Positions 15,477-27,043 of a stretch of DNA of 64,000 bases are shown piece after piece. The position numbers and the translations under genes are program-made. The first letter of the stretch is position 1. The number at the start of each line of letters is the position of its first letter. A model generated the notes under the pieces. That model searched no databases. It was not told the origin of the DNA and saw only the letters and a list, made by a program, of their open reading frames with translations. Location of the stretch: the NCBI RefSeq assembly GCF_011927785.1, contig NZ_JAATJK010000001.1, positions 5,179,001-5,243,000 on the forward strand, read 5' to 3'. Source of the DNA: Micromonospora profundi (GTDB lineage: Bacteria > Actinomycetota > Actinomycetes > Mycobacteriales > Micromonosporaceae).

Positions 15477-16190
15477 TCAACCAGCAGCAGACCAGCGCAC
15501 CGGGATCTCCGCGGGCGGCTCACCCTCGCCGGCCCAGAAGATCGTGCCGGTGGCGTCCACCACCACGACCCGGGGGGTGCGGGCCGCACCCCAGGCGATG
15601 GCCTCCGCCGGGTCGCCCCAGCTGGGCGCCTCCTCCAGCACACCGGTCTCGGCGCCCGCGTCGTCGCCTGCCGACCGCTCCCAGTACGCCGTCCAGACCT
15701 GCTGGCCGGCGGACATGTCCGCGTGTACGAAGACGGTGCCGCGCCCACGCCAGGCGGCCAGCCGCTCGGGAACCACAGGCACCGGCGTCTCACCGGTGAC
15801 CGCCTCCAGGTCCTCCACGCCGAAGGCGTGCGGCAGCAGCTCGGCCATCCGCAGCGGGCCGCCCTTCGCCTCGACGAGGCATTCCGGGCCGCCGTGTTCC
15901 CACAGCAGTTGCCGGCACCGACCGCACGGCATCAACGGCTCGCCCGTGGCGTCGACGCAGGAGAGCGCCACGAGTCGACCGCCACCTGTGGCGTGCAGGC
16001 TGGACACGACACCGCACTCGGCGCAGAGCGTCACCCCGTACCCGGCGTTCTCCACGTTGCAGCCGACCACCACGCGACCGTCGTCGACAAGGGCGGCAGC
16101 CCCGACCGGGAACGACGAGTACGGGGCGTACGCGTGCCGCATCGCCTCCGTGGCGACGGCGCGCAGTAGCTCCCAGTCAATGTCGGTCAT
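15477..16190 (-). CDS. cdd: Cytidine deaminase with ~100-residue C-terminal extension
   Basis: 237 aa. Residues 1-~130 are a homotetrameric-type cytidine deaminase: YAPYSSFPVGAAALVDDGRVVVGCNVENAGYG, zinc ligands and catalytic Glu in CAECGVV, and PCGRCRQLL. The usual enzyme is ~130-140 aa and stops shortly after this. Here about 100 more residues follow (ETPVPVVPERLAAWRGRGTVFVHADM...TAYWERSAGDDAG... RVVVVDATGTIFWAGEGEP), which look like a small alpha/beta domain of unknown function. It deaminates cytidine and deoxycytidine to uridine and deoxyuridine. It lies 58 bp downstream of the nucleoside permease gene and is followed by a hairpin and deoA. Confidence 0.95.
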   Translation of the reverse strand: MTDIDWELLRAVATEAMRHAYAPYSSFPVGAAALVDDGRVVVGCNVENAGYGVTLCAECGVVSSLHATGGGRLVALSCVDATGEPLMPCGRCRQLLWEHGGPECLVEAKGGPLRMAELLPHAFGVEDLEAVTGETPVPVVPERLAAWRGRGTVFVHADMSAGQQVWTAYWERSAGDDAGAETGVLEEAPSWGDPAEAIAWGAARTPRVVVVDATGTIFWAGEGEPPAEIPVRWSAAG

Positions 16191-16248
16191 GTCACCATTC
16201 TGCCGAAGTAGCCCAGGCCGGAAGCCGGCAGGGGCGCAGCCGCCATGC

Positions 16249-17532
16249 TCAGCCCTTGACGTACGGCTTGCCGTCGGCGGCGGGCGCGCGGACCTTACCG
16301 ACCAGCCCTGCGACCGCGAGGATCGTCGCCAGGTAGGGCAGCATGGCCAGGAACTGACTGGGGATAGCGCTGTTGATCGCGCCGAGGTAGGTGGCGAGCT
16401 GGTCGGCGAAGCCGAAGAAGAGCGCGGCGAGCAGCGCGCCTGTCGGGTTCCACCGGCCGAAGATCAGCGCGGCGAGCGCGATGAAGCCCTTACCGCCGAT
16501 CATGTTCTTGGTGAACGAGTAGAGGGCCAGCGTGTAGGACGCACCGCCGATGCCCGCGACCACGCCGGCCAGCAGGACGTTGCGGTAGCGCACCCGCAGC
16601 ACCTTGACGCCGAGGGTGTCGGCGGCGATCGGGTGTTCGCCGACCGACCGGGTGCGCAGCCCCCAACGGGTCCGGAACAGCGCGATGTGGATCACCAGGA
16701 CCAGGAGCAGGCCGAGGTAGAGGAAGATGTTGCCGCGGAACAGCGCCGGCCCGAGCACCGGGATGTCCTTCAGCAGCGGGATCTCCCAGTTGCTGAAGCG
16801 CGGTGCGCTGTTGTACCTCTCCGCGTCGGTCTGCATAAGCCGCTCGTAGAGGAAGCCGGTCACGCCGACCGCGAACAGGTTCAGCACGATGCCGATGACG
16901 ACCTGGTCGACCAGGTAGCGGATGGCGAAGACGGCAAGCAGCAGCGAGATGAACGCGCCACCGATCGCGGCGGCCACGAGGCCCACCCAGACGCTGCCCG
17001 AGATGCTGCCGAACAGCGCACCGCTGAACGCGCCCATCAGCAGCTGACCCTCGATGGCCACGTTCACCACACCGGAGCGCTCGCACAGCACCCCGGCGAG
17101 CGCGCCGAAGATCAGCGGCAGGGCCAGGATGAAGGTGCCCCGGATGATGTTGACAAGCGGCATGAAGTTCTGCCCGGCCGGCGCGGCCGAGACCTGCCAG
17201 CAGAGGAAGGACAGCACGAACCCGAGCAGCCCGACGGCGAGCACCGGCAGGAACCAGCGTTTCGGCAGCCTGTCGGCGAGCAGGGCCGCCCCGGCGGCGA
17301 TCGTGATGATCCCGAACAGGATCGCGCCGATCGTCCCGTTGATCTCCAACGCGGCACCGGCCGCGTCGTCGCTGAGCGTGAAACGGGCCTGCTGGTCGGT
17401 GGCGAGCGCGCCGAAGAGCACTGTCGAGAGCAGCCCGAGCGCCAGCAGCACGGCGCCGACCTTGCGGTTGCGGGTCCAGAAGCCCTCGTCGACCGCGGCG
17501 ACCGCGACGTCGGGGACAGCCATGGTGGACAT
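16249..17532 (-). CDS. Nucleoside ABC transporter permease (NupQ/BmpG type)
   Basis: 427 aa with an N-terminal region MSTMAVPDVAVAAVDEGFWTRNRKVG followed by about ten hydrophobic segments. The core is the BPD_transp_2 family: GTFILALPLIFGALAGVLCERSGVVNVAIEGQLLMGAFSG and RTRWGLRTRSVGEHPIAADTLGVKV are the hallmarks of BMP-type nucleoside permeases. It forms the membrane channel with the permease immediately upstream (3-bp gap), the double ATPase and the BMP lipoprotein. Imported nucleosides feed Cdd and DeoA. Confidence 0.93.
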   Translation of the reverse strand: MSTMAVPDVAVAAVDEGFWTRNRKVGAVLLALGLLSTVLFGALATDQQARFTLSDDAAGAALEINGTIGAILFGIITIAAGAALLADRLPKRWFLPVLAVGLLGFVLSFLCWQVSAAPAGQNFMPLVNIIRGTFILALPLIFGALAGVLCERSGVVNVAIEGQLLMGAFSGALFGSISGSVWVGLVAAAIGGAFISLLLAVFAIRYLVDQVVIGIVLNLFAVGVTGFLYERLMQTDAERYNSAPRFSNWEIPLLKDIPVLGPALFRGNIFLYLGLLLVLVIHIALFRTRWGLRTRSVGEHPIAADTLGVKVLRVRYRNVLLAGVVAGIGGASYTLALYSFTKNMIGGKGFIALAALIFGRWNPTGALLAALFFGFADQLATYLGAINSAIPSQFLAMLPYLATILAVAGLVGKVRAPAADGKPYVKG

Positions 17533-17535
17533 GCG

Positions 17536-18887
<1,352 letters not shown>

Positions 18888-18891
<4 letters not shown>

Positions 18892-20495
18892 GCCTCGTCC
18901 TCGCTCGCGGGGCCGTCGGCGCTCGCCGGGCCCCTGCCTGCTGTGCCGGGGTCGTCGGCGGTGGGTGCCGCGCCGGACTCGGCGGCGGCGTCCGGGCTGA
19001 TGCCGGCCATCAACAGGCCGATCTCCTCGCGCGGGGTGTCCGGGGCGACGACGCCGATGATCCGGCCGCGGTACATCACCGCGATCCGGTCGGCCAACGC
19101 GACCACCTCGTCGAGCTCGCTGGAGACCACCAGGACGGCGGTACCGACGTCCCGCTCGCGGATGATCCGGCTGTGGATGAACTCGATCGAACCGACGTCG
19201 ACGCCACGGGTCGGCTGGGCGGCGATGAAGAGCTTCAGCGGCCGGGACAACTCCCGGGCCACGATCACCTTCTGCTGGTTGCCGCCGGACAGGGTGCCCA
19301 CCGACGCTTCGGCCGACGAGGTACGGACGTCGAACTGCTCGATCCGCTCCTTCGCCGAGGACGCGATCGCGTCCGGCCGGAGAGCGAACCCGGAGCCGAA
19401 CGGCGGCCGGTCGTAGATGTCCAGCACCAGGTTCTCCGCGACGCTGAACTCCTTGACCAGGCCGTCCACGCTGCGGTCCTCGGGGACGTAGCCGACGCCG
19501 GCGCGGAGCACCTTCTTTGTCGTCCAGCCGTCGATCCGGTCGCCACTCAGGCTCACAGTGCCGGCGAGCACCGGGCGCAGGCCCATGATCGCCTCGATCA
19601 GCTCGGTCTGGCCGTTGCCCTGCACGCCCGCTACGCCGAGCACCTCGCCCGCGCGTACGGTCAGGTCGACACCGTCGACGGCCCGGATCTGCCGGTCGTC
19701 GTCAACGACCAGCCCGGCCACCTCCAGCACCGGCTCGCCCGGTGTGGCAGGCGACTTGTCGACTGTGAGGCGCACGCTGCGGCCGACCATCAGCGCGGCC
19801 AGTTCGTCCCGGCTGGCCTCCGGGGAGGCGGTGCCGACGGTCTTGCCGCGCCGGATCACCGTGATCCGGTCGGCGATCGCCTTTACCTCGCCGAGCTTGT
19901 GGGTGATGAAGACGATCGACTTGCCGGCGGCCTTGAGCGCCCGCATGACAGTCAACAACTCCTCGGTCTCCTGGGGGGTGAGCACCGCTGTGGGCTCGTC
20001 CAGGATGAGCAGGTCGACGTCGCGGGTGAGCGCCTTGACGATCTCGACGCGCTGCTGGATGCCGACCGGCAGGTCCTCGATCACAGCGTCCGGGTCGACC
20101 CGCAGGTTGTAGCGCTCGGACACCTCGGTGACCTCGCGCCGGGCCCGCCGCCGATCCAGGAAGCCGCCGATGCCGCCCCTGACCTGCTCGGCGCCGAGCA
20201 TGACATTCTCCGTCACGGTGAAGACCGGCACCAGCATGAAGTGCTGGTGCACCATGCCGATCCCGGCGCCGATCGCGTCGGACGGGCCCCGCAGCTTCAA
20301 CGGCTTGCCGTCGACAAGGATCTCGCCCTCGTCGGGCTGGTAGAGCCCGTAGAGGACGTTCATCAGTGTCGACTTGCCCGCGCCGTTCTCGCCGAGCAGG
20401 GCGTGAATCTCTCCAGGCTCCACCGTCAGATCGATGTGGTCGTTGGCGACCAGATCACCGAACCGCTTGGTGATGCCGCGCAGTTCGAGTCTCAG
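18888..20495 (-). CDS. Nucleoside ABC transporter ATPase, two nucleotide-binding domains
   Basis: About 535 aa. The first domain has [17 protein letters not shown] and Walker [16 protein letters not shown]. The second has [13 protein letters not shown] (degenerate Walker A, usual for RbsA/NupO-type proteins) and signature [17 protein letters not shown] with [15 protein letters not shown]. This is the sugar/nucleoside (CUT2/BMP) double ATPase. The start is uncertain: homologous sequence begins at [13 protein letters not shown], where AGGAGG sits 5 nt before a CTG at 20495. An ATG at 20597 and a GTG at 20576 are possible upstream starts but would add a non-conserved extension. The last ~45 residues are acidic and low in complexity. 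Gene order is lipoprotein, ATPase, two permeases. Confidence 0.93.
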
Positions 20496-20580
20496 CGCAA
20501 CCTCCTGGAGTGCGAGCGATGGTGCAGCGTAGCTGCCGGTCGACCGGGTCGGACCGACACGGTCACCGTGGCGCACGATC

Positions 20581-20626
20581 GGCCGCTCCGGCTCCACGGG
20601 TGGTCACCCGCGGTGCCGGAGCGGCC
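20581..20626. terminator. Hairpin between the BMP lipoprotein and ATPase genes
   Basis: Perfect 12-bp arms GGCCGCTCCGGC (20581-20592) and GCCGGAGCGGCC (20615-20626), with further pairing inside the loop. It lies 62 bp after the lipoprotein stop on the - strand. In importer operons such a hairpin often lets the binding protein be made in excess over the membrane parts; that role is inferred. Confidence 0.65.
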
Positions 20627-20687
20627 GGATCTGTCGTACCTGTCCAGCCGCCCCTGCGATGATCTCACCGCATGGGACGGCCGGTTG

Positions 20688-21773
20688 TCACTTGGCCGGC
20701 TGGGCCTTCGAGCTGACCGTGATGGTCCCGGCGGCGATGTCCGCCTTGATCTTGTCGACCTCGGCCTTCAGCTCGGCCGGAACCTTGCTGTCGAAGTCGT
20801 GGTACGGGGCGATCGAGACACCGTCGTTGGCAAGGGTGCCGACGAAGCCCGGCGTGGCCGGCAGCTTGTCGCCACCGGCGGCCTTCAGCACGGCCTCCTT
20901 GACGGCGCCCGGGATGTTCTTGACGACCGTCGTGATGATCGCGGAGCAGTCCGGGGTGCTCTCGCAGCCGTCGACGTCCACCCAGATGGTGCTGTACTTG
21001 CCACCCGAGGCCTTGGCCGCGCTCGTGGTGCCGAGACCGGCGCCACCGGCGACCGGCATGATGATGTCCGCACCCTGGGCGACAAGCGCGTCGGAGACCT
21101 TCTTGCCCTCGTCCTGCTTGTCGAAGGCGTTGGAGAAGGAACCCTTCTGGGTCTCCTTGTTCCAGCCGAGCGCCTGGACGTCCTTCTTCTTCGTGGTGTT
21201 GTAGTACGCCACACCGTCGACGAAGCCGTCCATGAAGATGGTCACCGGCGGGATCGGCAGACCACCGTAGGTGCCCACCTTGCCGGACTTGCTCATCCCG
21301 GCGGCCAGGTAGCCCGCCTGGAACGCGGCCTGGGCGGTGTCGAACTGCATCGGGTAGACGTTGTCCACCTTCGGGTTGCCGTCGACGATGCCGAAGTGCT
21401 GGTTCGGGTTCGCCTCGGCGATCTTCTTGGTGGCGGTCTCCATCAGGCCACCGACGGCCAGGATGAAGTCGCACTTCTGGTTGACGTACTGCGTCAGGTT
21501 GGGCTCGTAGTCGGCCTCAGCCTTCGACGCCACGTACTTGATGTCGATGTTGTCGTTGGCGGCCTTGGCCTCCTGCAGACCCTTCCAGGCCGACGTGTTG
21601 AACGACTTGTCGTCGATGCCGCCGACGTCGGTCACCATGCAGGCGCTGAACTTCTTGGCGCCACTACCGGCGTTGTTGTCGTCATCGGGAGCCTCACCAC
21701 AAGCGGCAGCGCCCAGCACGAGGCCACCCGCCACGAAGGCGGAGGCGATCCGCATCCCACGCACAGAGCGCAA
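20688..21773 (-). CDS. BMP family nucleoside-binding lipoprotein
   Basis: 361 aa. A lipoprotein signal peptide (RIASAFVAGGLVLGAAACGEA) puts the lipid-anchored cysteine at residue 25, followed by an acidic linker. The mature protein begins ACMVTDVGGIDDKSFNTSAWKGL, the conserved start of the BMP/Med family, and continues with GIVDGNP and YNTTKKKDVQALGW. It is the extracellular substrate-binding component, most likely for purine or pyrimidine nucleosides given the neighbours. It is the first gene of the importer operon. The 258-bp gap upstream holds a 27-bp hairpin next to the start and no other gene. Confidence 0.93.
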   Translation of the reverse strand: MRSVRGMRIASAFVAGGLVLGAAACGEAPDDDNNAGSGAKKFSACMVTDVGGIDDKSFNTSAWKGLQEAKAANDNIDIKYVASKAEADYEPNLTQYVNQKCDFILAVGGLMETATKKIAEANPNQHFGIVDGNPKVDNVYPMQFDTAQAAFQAGYLAAGMSKSGKVGTYGGLPIPPVTIFMDGFVDGVAYYNTTKKKDVQALGWNKETQKGSFSNAFDKQDEGKKVSDALVAQGADIIMPVAGGAGLGTTSAAKASGGKYSTIWVDVDGCESTPDCSAIITTVVKNIPGAVKEAVLKAAGGDKLPATPGFVGTLANDGVSIAPYHDFDSKVPAELKAEVDKIKADIAAGTITVSSKAQPAK

Positions 21774-21789
21774 GACGTCTCCTTCCCAT

Positions 21790-21816
21790 TGCCCACCGCG
21801 TCATGCGCGGTGGGCA
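21790..21816. promoter_or_regulatory. Inverted repeat in the leader of the BMP importer operon
   Basis: TGCCCACCGCG and CGCGGTGGGCA form an 11-bp perfect stem over a 5-nt loop, 16 bp upstream of the lipoprotein start. It could be an operator or an RNA element in the leader. No known riboswitch pattern is recognised around it. Confidence 0.45.
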
Positions 21817-22031
21817 GCCCTTGCGCCGGCCTGCGTGTGCCGCCGGCGTCCCACGTTACGGACGGGAGCGTACGCCCGCGCCCACCCACCGGCCGCCAAT
21901 CGTGCACGACTGTTGAACGTCCGTTACCCCGGCGTAACCCTGGGGTGCGGCAAATCACTTCTCGTGCAGATCGGCGACCATGCGGGTGTCGCGAACGTCC
22001 GTTTCTCCGTGGTTCCCCAATGCCTGGCGAA

Positions 22032-22382
22032 CTAACGCCAGAACACCGCTACTGCCGCGTTGACCAGGGTCAACCCGACGATCGCGAGAAAGTGGCCACG
22101 GTTCACGCTCTCCCGCTTACGAGAGAAGAAGACCATGACAAAGATCAGCAGTGCGAGCACCAACTTGGTAACAAGCTTCGCGGGGGCCGGTTCGTCGCCG
22201 TCGCGCAGCGGCGCGGACAGTCCGATGCCTGTGACAAGTTGGATCACCGACCCCCAGAGCATGGCGGCGTTGACCCGCAGCCGGCCGGTGACATATTGGG
22301 CGATCCCGCCGCCGAGCAGCAGCGCGAAGCCGATCAGATGGACGTAGAGAAGGATCAGTCGAAGAGCTTCCACGCGGGCCAT
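22032..22382 (-). CDS. Small integral membrane protein of unknown function
   Basis: 116 aa with four predicted membrane helices: ~6-29 (LILLYVHLIGFALLLGGGIAQY), ~40-57, ~68-86 (LVTKLVLALLIFVMVFF) and ~97-114. Short basic loops (SRKRESVNRGH) separate them. The pattern is like the actinobacterial four-helix membrane proteins related to CopD/DUF2269 types, but no heme or copper ligands stand out apart from His15. It stands alone between the nucleoside importer and the mal locus, reading in the same direction. Function not known. Confidence 0.75.
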   Translation of the reverse strand: MARVEALRLILLYVHLIGFALLLGGGIAQYVTGRLRVNAAMLWGSVIQLVTGIGLSAPLRDGDEPAPAKLVTKLVLALLIFVMVFFSRKRESVNRGHFLAIVGLTLVNAAVAVFWR

Positions 22383-22453
22383 TGTCCCTCAACAACGACG
22401 CTTTGTAGTAGTCGCCCCGCCGTGCCGCCGCCATACCGTGACCCACCTCCCCC

Positions 22454-22526
22454 CGCGATCTTGCAGTTGCTGCCTCGACATACGGGACAACAACCACGAG
22501 AAGCCGACCGAAACTGCAAGATCGCG
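22454..22526. repeat. GATCTTGCAGTT hairpin repeat, copy A (downstream of the GH13 gene)
   Basis: Arms at 22454-22468 (CGCGATCTTGCAGTT) and 22512-22526 are perfectly complementary over 15 bp, with a 43-nt loop. Copy B at 39237-39308 shares the arms and parts of the loop (CTGCC-x-CGACA near the left arm, GACC before the right arm). It begins 20 bp after the GH13 stop and ends 71 bp upstream of the next start, so it may also act as a terminator. Confidence 0.85.
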
Positions 22527-22546
22527 AGGGCTGCAAGCGGGTGGAG

Positions 22547-24358
22547 CTAGGACAGGCGCCAGACCTGGAAGGTGGGGCCTTCGGCGGGGAGGGTCACAGC
22601 GCCCTCGGTGTCGGGGCGCAGGGGTGCCGCGCCGCCCTGGATGTTGTCGCCGGGCTTCAGGCCCGACAGCCGCACCGGGGCACCGGGCCCGCGCCTGGCC
22701 AACACCAGCACCGTGGAGGTCGGCGCCTCCCGCAGGAAGACGAGCGTGTCCGCGTCCGCGTGCACCCAGCGCAGGCCGCCGCGCCGCAGCGCCGGCTCGT
22801 CGCGGCGCAGCGTCAACAACGACCGGTACGCGTCGAACGTGCGCCGGTCCCAGCTCTCCGGCCGGTGCCACGGCATCGGGGTACGCGAGCCCTCCCCGTT
22901 CGTGCCGGTGAGGCCCAGCTCGTCCCCTGCGAACACCACAGGCGTACCGGGCATCGTGGCGAGCAGACCGGCGGCCACCTCCTGCCTGGCCGCGTCGCCG
23001 ACCACCGTGCGAATACGGGCCGAGTCGTGCGAGCCGAGCAGTTGCCAGGAGTGGGTGTACGACCGCCAGGACACCAGCGACCGGTAGGCGTTCATCGTGG
23101 CGAGTACCGCGCCCGCGTCACGCCGCCGTACCCCGCCCGGGGTGCCGAGGAAGTTCGGCACCGGGTCGTCGCCGTGGCGCAGCCAGGACCACACCGGGTC
23201 GGTGAAGCCGACGTAGTTCATGGTCCCGTGCCAGCCGTCGGCGTCCAGGTCGCCGGTGTGGTCGTGGCCGTGCTCGGCGAGCAGCAGCGCGTCCGGGCGG
23301 GTCTGCGCCACGACCTCGCGCAGCAGCCGCGCCACCTCGTGGGTGTACGCGTCCGCGCCCCGCCGCCCGGTCATGTTCGCCACGTCGACCCGCCAGCCGT
23401 CCAGCCCGTACGGCGGGCGCAGCCAGCGACGCAGCAGCGAATCCTCGGCGGTGGCGAAGCGACGGCGCAGCTCCGTGCTGCCCCAGTTGAGCTTCGGCAG
23501 CGACTTGACGCCGTTCCAGGACTCGAAATCCCCGCCGGGCAGGTCGAAGTAGTACAGGTCGCGTTCCGGGGCGTTCACGTCGGAGACGGCGGCGGTGAAC
23601 CATGCGTGGGCATCGCCGGTGTGGTTGCTCGTGATGTCGCCGAGCAGCCGCCAGCCCCGGGCGTGCACCGCGTCGGCGAGACGGGCCAGCGCCGCGTCCC
23701 CGCCCAGCAGCGGGTCGACGGTGTCGAAGCTCGCCGCGTCGTACCTGTGGTTGGAGCGGGCCGGGAAGACCGGCGTGAGGTAGACGGTGTTGACCCCGAG
23801 CCGGTCCAGGTGGTCCAGGTGTTCGGTGACGCCGTCGAGATCGCCGCCGTAGAGCTGGCGGGGCGTCTCCGGTCCCCGGCCGATGACCGGGGTGTCCCAG
23901 TCGCAGCCGATGGCCCAGTCCGGCAGGGTGCGGCCGTCGGCGGCGGCGGAGCGGGCGAACCGGTCCGGAAAGATCTGGTAGATAACCGCGTCCCGCGCCC
24001 AGGCCGGCGGCGGGGCGTAGCTGACAAGCTTGAAGTCGCCGTTGTCGGGCACGTCGTGGTCGGCCAGGCCGGCGGCGTTCAGCCAGCGGGTGCCGTGCTC
24101 GCCGTCGAGCAGGAAACGGTAGTTGCTGACCGGGTTGCGGACCTCGACGTCGGCCCGCCACCACACGTCACCGTCCTCGGTGCGGTCGATCTCGGCCTCG
24201 GAGAAGCGCGGCTCGCCGTCGCCCGTGGTGCGCACGTGCACCTGGCGGACGCCGGTGCCGGCCGGTACCCGGACGAAGACCGGAACGGTCTGCCCGAGCG
24301 CGGGCTCCTGCTCGGGGACGTAGGTGGCGGAGCCGTCGTGGTGCGCCTGGAGGGGCAT
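22547..24358 (-). CDS. GH13 alpha-amylase/neopullulanase-type glycosidase
   Basis: 603 aa, no signal peptide, so cytoplasmic. Residues ~1-115 form an N-terminal beta-sandwich (VPVFVRVPAGTGVRQVHVRTTGDG). The catalytic barrel starts at WARDAVIYQIFPDRFA. Conserved GH13 regions are LLGDITSNHTGDAH, GWRVDVANMTGRRG (nucleophile Asp), ALLLAEHGHD (acid/base Glu) and LLGSHDSARI (transition-state Asp; the usual N is replaced by S). A C-terminal beta domain follows. The YQIFPDRF start and N-terminal domain resemble maltogenic amylases and cyclomaltodextrinases, which cut imported maltodextrins. It is the last gene of the mal operon, 142 bp after malG; hairpins in that gap may reduce its expression. Confidence 0.9.
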   Translation of the reverse strand: MPLQAHHDGSATYVPEQEPALGQTVPVFVRVPAGTGVRQVHVRTTGDGEPRFSEAEIDRTEDGDVWWRADVEVRNPVSNYRFLLDGEHGTRWLNAAGLADHDVPDNGDFKLVSYAPPPAWARDAVIYQIFPDRFARSAAADGRTLPDWAIGCDWDTPVIGRGPETPRQLYGGDLDGVTEHLDHLDRLGVNTVYLTPVFPARSNHRYDAASFDTVDPLLGGDAALARLADAVHARGWRLLGDITSNHTGDAHAWFTAAVSDVNAPERDLYYFDLPGGDFESWNGVKSLPKLNWGSTELRRRFATAEDSLLRRWLRPPYGLDGWRVDVANMTGRRGADAYTHEVARLLREVVAQTRPDALLLAEHGHDHTGDLDADGWHGTMNYVGFTDPVWSWLRHGDDPVPNFLGTPGGVRRRDAGAVLATMNAYRSLVSWRSYTHSWQLLGSHDSARIRTVVGDAARQEVAAGLLATMPGTPVVFAGDELGLTGTNGEGSRTPMPWHRPESWDRRTFDAYRSLLTLRRDEPALRRGGLRWVHADADTLVFLREAPTSTVLVLARRGPGAPVRLSGLKPGDNIQGGAAPLRPDTEGAVTLPAEGPTFQVWRLS

Positions 24359-24402
24359 GGTGCTGCCTTTCGCGTCGTACGGACAGGAAGGGGGGCGGTC
24401 AC

Positions 24403-24433
24403 CCGCCGCGGCCGGTTCACCCGACCGCGGCGG
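24403..24433. promoter_or_regulatory. Hairpin between malG and the GH13 gene
   Basis: CCGCCGCGG (24403-24411) and CCGCGGCGG (24425-24433) form a 9-bp perfect stem. A second, smaller inverted repeat, GAGCC-GAGGA-GGCTC, overlaps the malG stop near 24490-24503. Both may be attenuators or mRNA-stability elements within the operon. Confidence 0.4.
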
Positions 24434-24500
24434 CCCGCCCTCCGAACCGCTCCGGTGTACGTCGACACGACGCCCTTGCCGCAGCGTGAGCCGAGGAGGC

Positions 24501-25411
24501 TCAGCCCTTTACCGCTCCGGAGGTGAGCCCGGAGACGATGTAGCGCTGGAGGAGTTGGAACACCAGCACCGTGGGGATCGCGGTGAGCAACGTGCCCGCC
24601 GCGAACATCCCGAAGTTGTTGTTGCGCTCGCCCGCCACCAGGCCGTACATGCCGACCGCGAGGGTCTTCGACTCGGGTTCGGTGAGGAACACGTTGGCGA
24701 TGATGAACTCGTTGATCGACCCGATGAACGCGAGCAGGCCGGTCACCGCCAGGATCGGGGCTACCAGCGGCAGCATGATCCGGAAGAAGATCTGCACGTG
24801 CGACGCGCCGTCCATGGTCGCCGACTCGTCCAGCTCCTTCGGCAGGGTGTCGAAGAAGCCCTTCATCAGCCAGGTGTTCGCGCCCAGCGCGCCACCCATG
24901 TAGAGCAGGAACAGGCCCCACGGGGTGTTGAAGCCGATCGACGGGTAGAGGTCGGTGAGCGTGGTGAAGATCAGGAAGATCGCCACGATCGCCAGGAACT
25001 GCGGGAACATCTGGATCAGCAGCAGCGCGAGCAGGCCGACCCGGCGTCCGGAGAAACGCATCCGGGAGAACGCGTACGCGGCGAGCGACGACAGGAAGAT
25101 CGACGCGAAGCTGGCCACGCCCGCCAGCAGCAGCGAGTTGAGGAACCAGTGGCCGAACGCGGTCCGGTCGAACAGGTTGACGAAGTTCTCCAGCGACGCC
25201 CCGGTGGGCAGCAGCTCGGTGGAGGAGAGCGTGCCGAGTGGGTTGAACGCCGCCGAGATCACGAACAGGATCGGGAAGAGGCTGAACGCCACCGCCAGCA
25301 CGCCGACCAGGTGCCGCCAGCCCACCTGGGCGAACCAGCGCTTGCGCGACCGGCGGACCGGCTTGCGACCGGCCTGGTCACGGTTGGCCGTGGGAGTGTC
25401 CACAGTGCTTG

Positions 25412-25415
<4 letters not shown>
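24501..25415 (-). CDS. malG: Maltose/maltodextrin ABC transporter permease (MalG)
   Basis: 304 aa with six membrane helices after a basic N-terminus (RKPVRRSRKRWFAQVGW). The EAA loop that contacts the ATPase reads ESATMDGASHVQIFFRIMLPLVAP. GGALGANTWLMKGFFDTLPKEL and INEFIIANVFL are typical of MalG. Its start overlaps the malF stop by 4 nt. No dedicated ATPase gene is in the operon, which is normal in actinobacteria where a shared MsiK-type ATPase serves several CUT1 importers. Confidence 0.94.
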
Positions 25416-27042
<1,627 letters not shown>

Positions 27043-27043
<1 letters not shown>

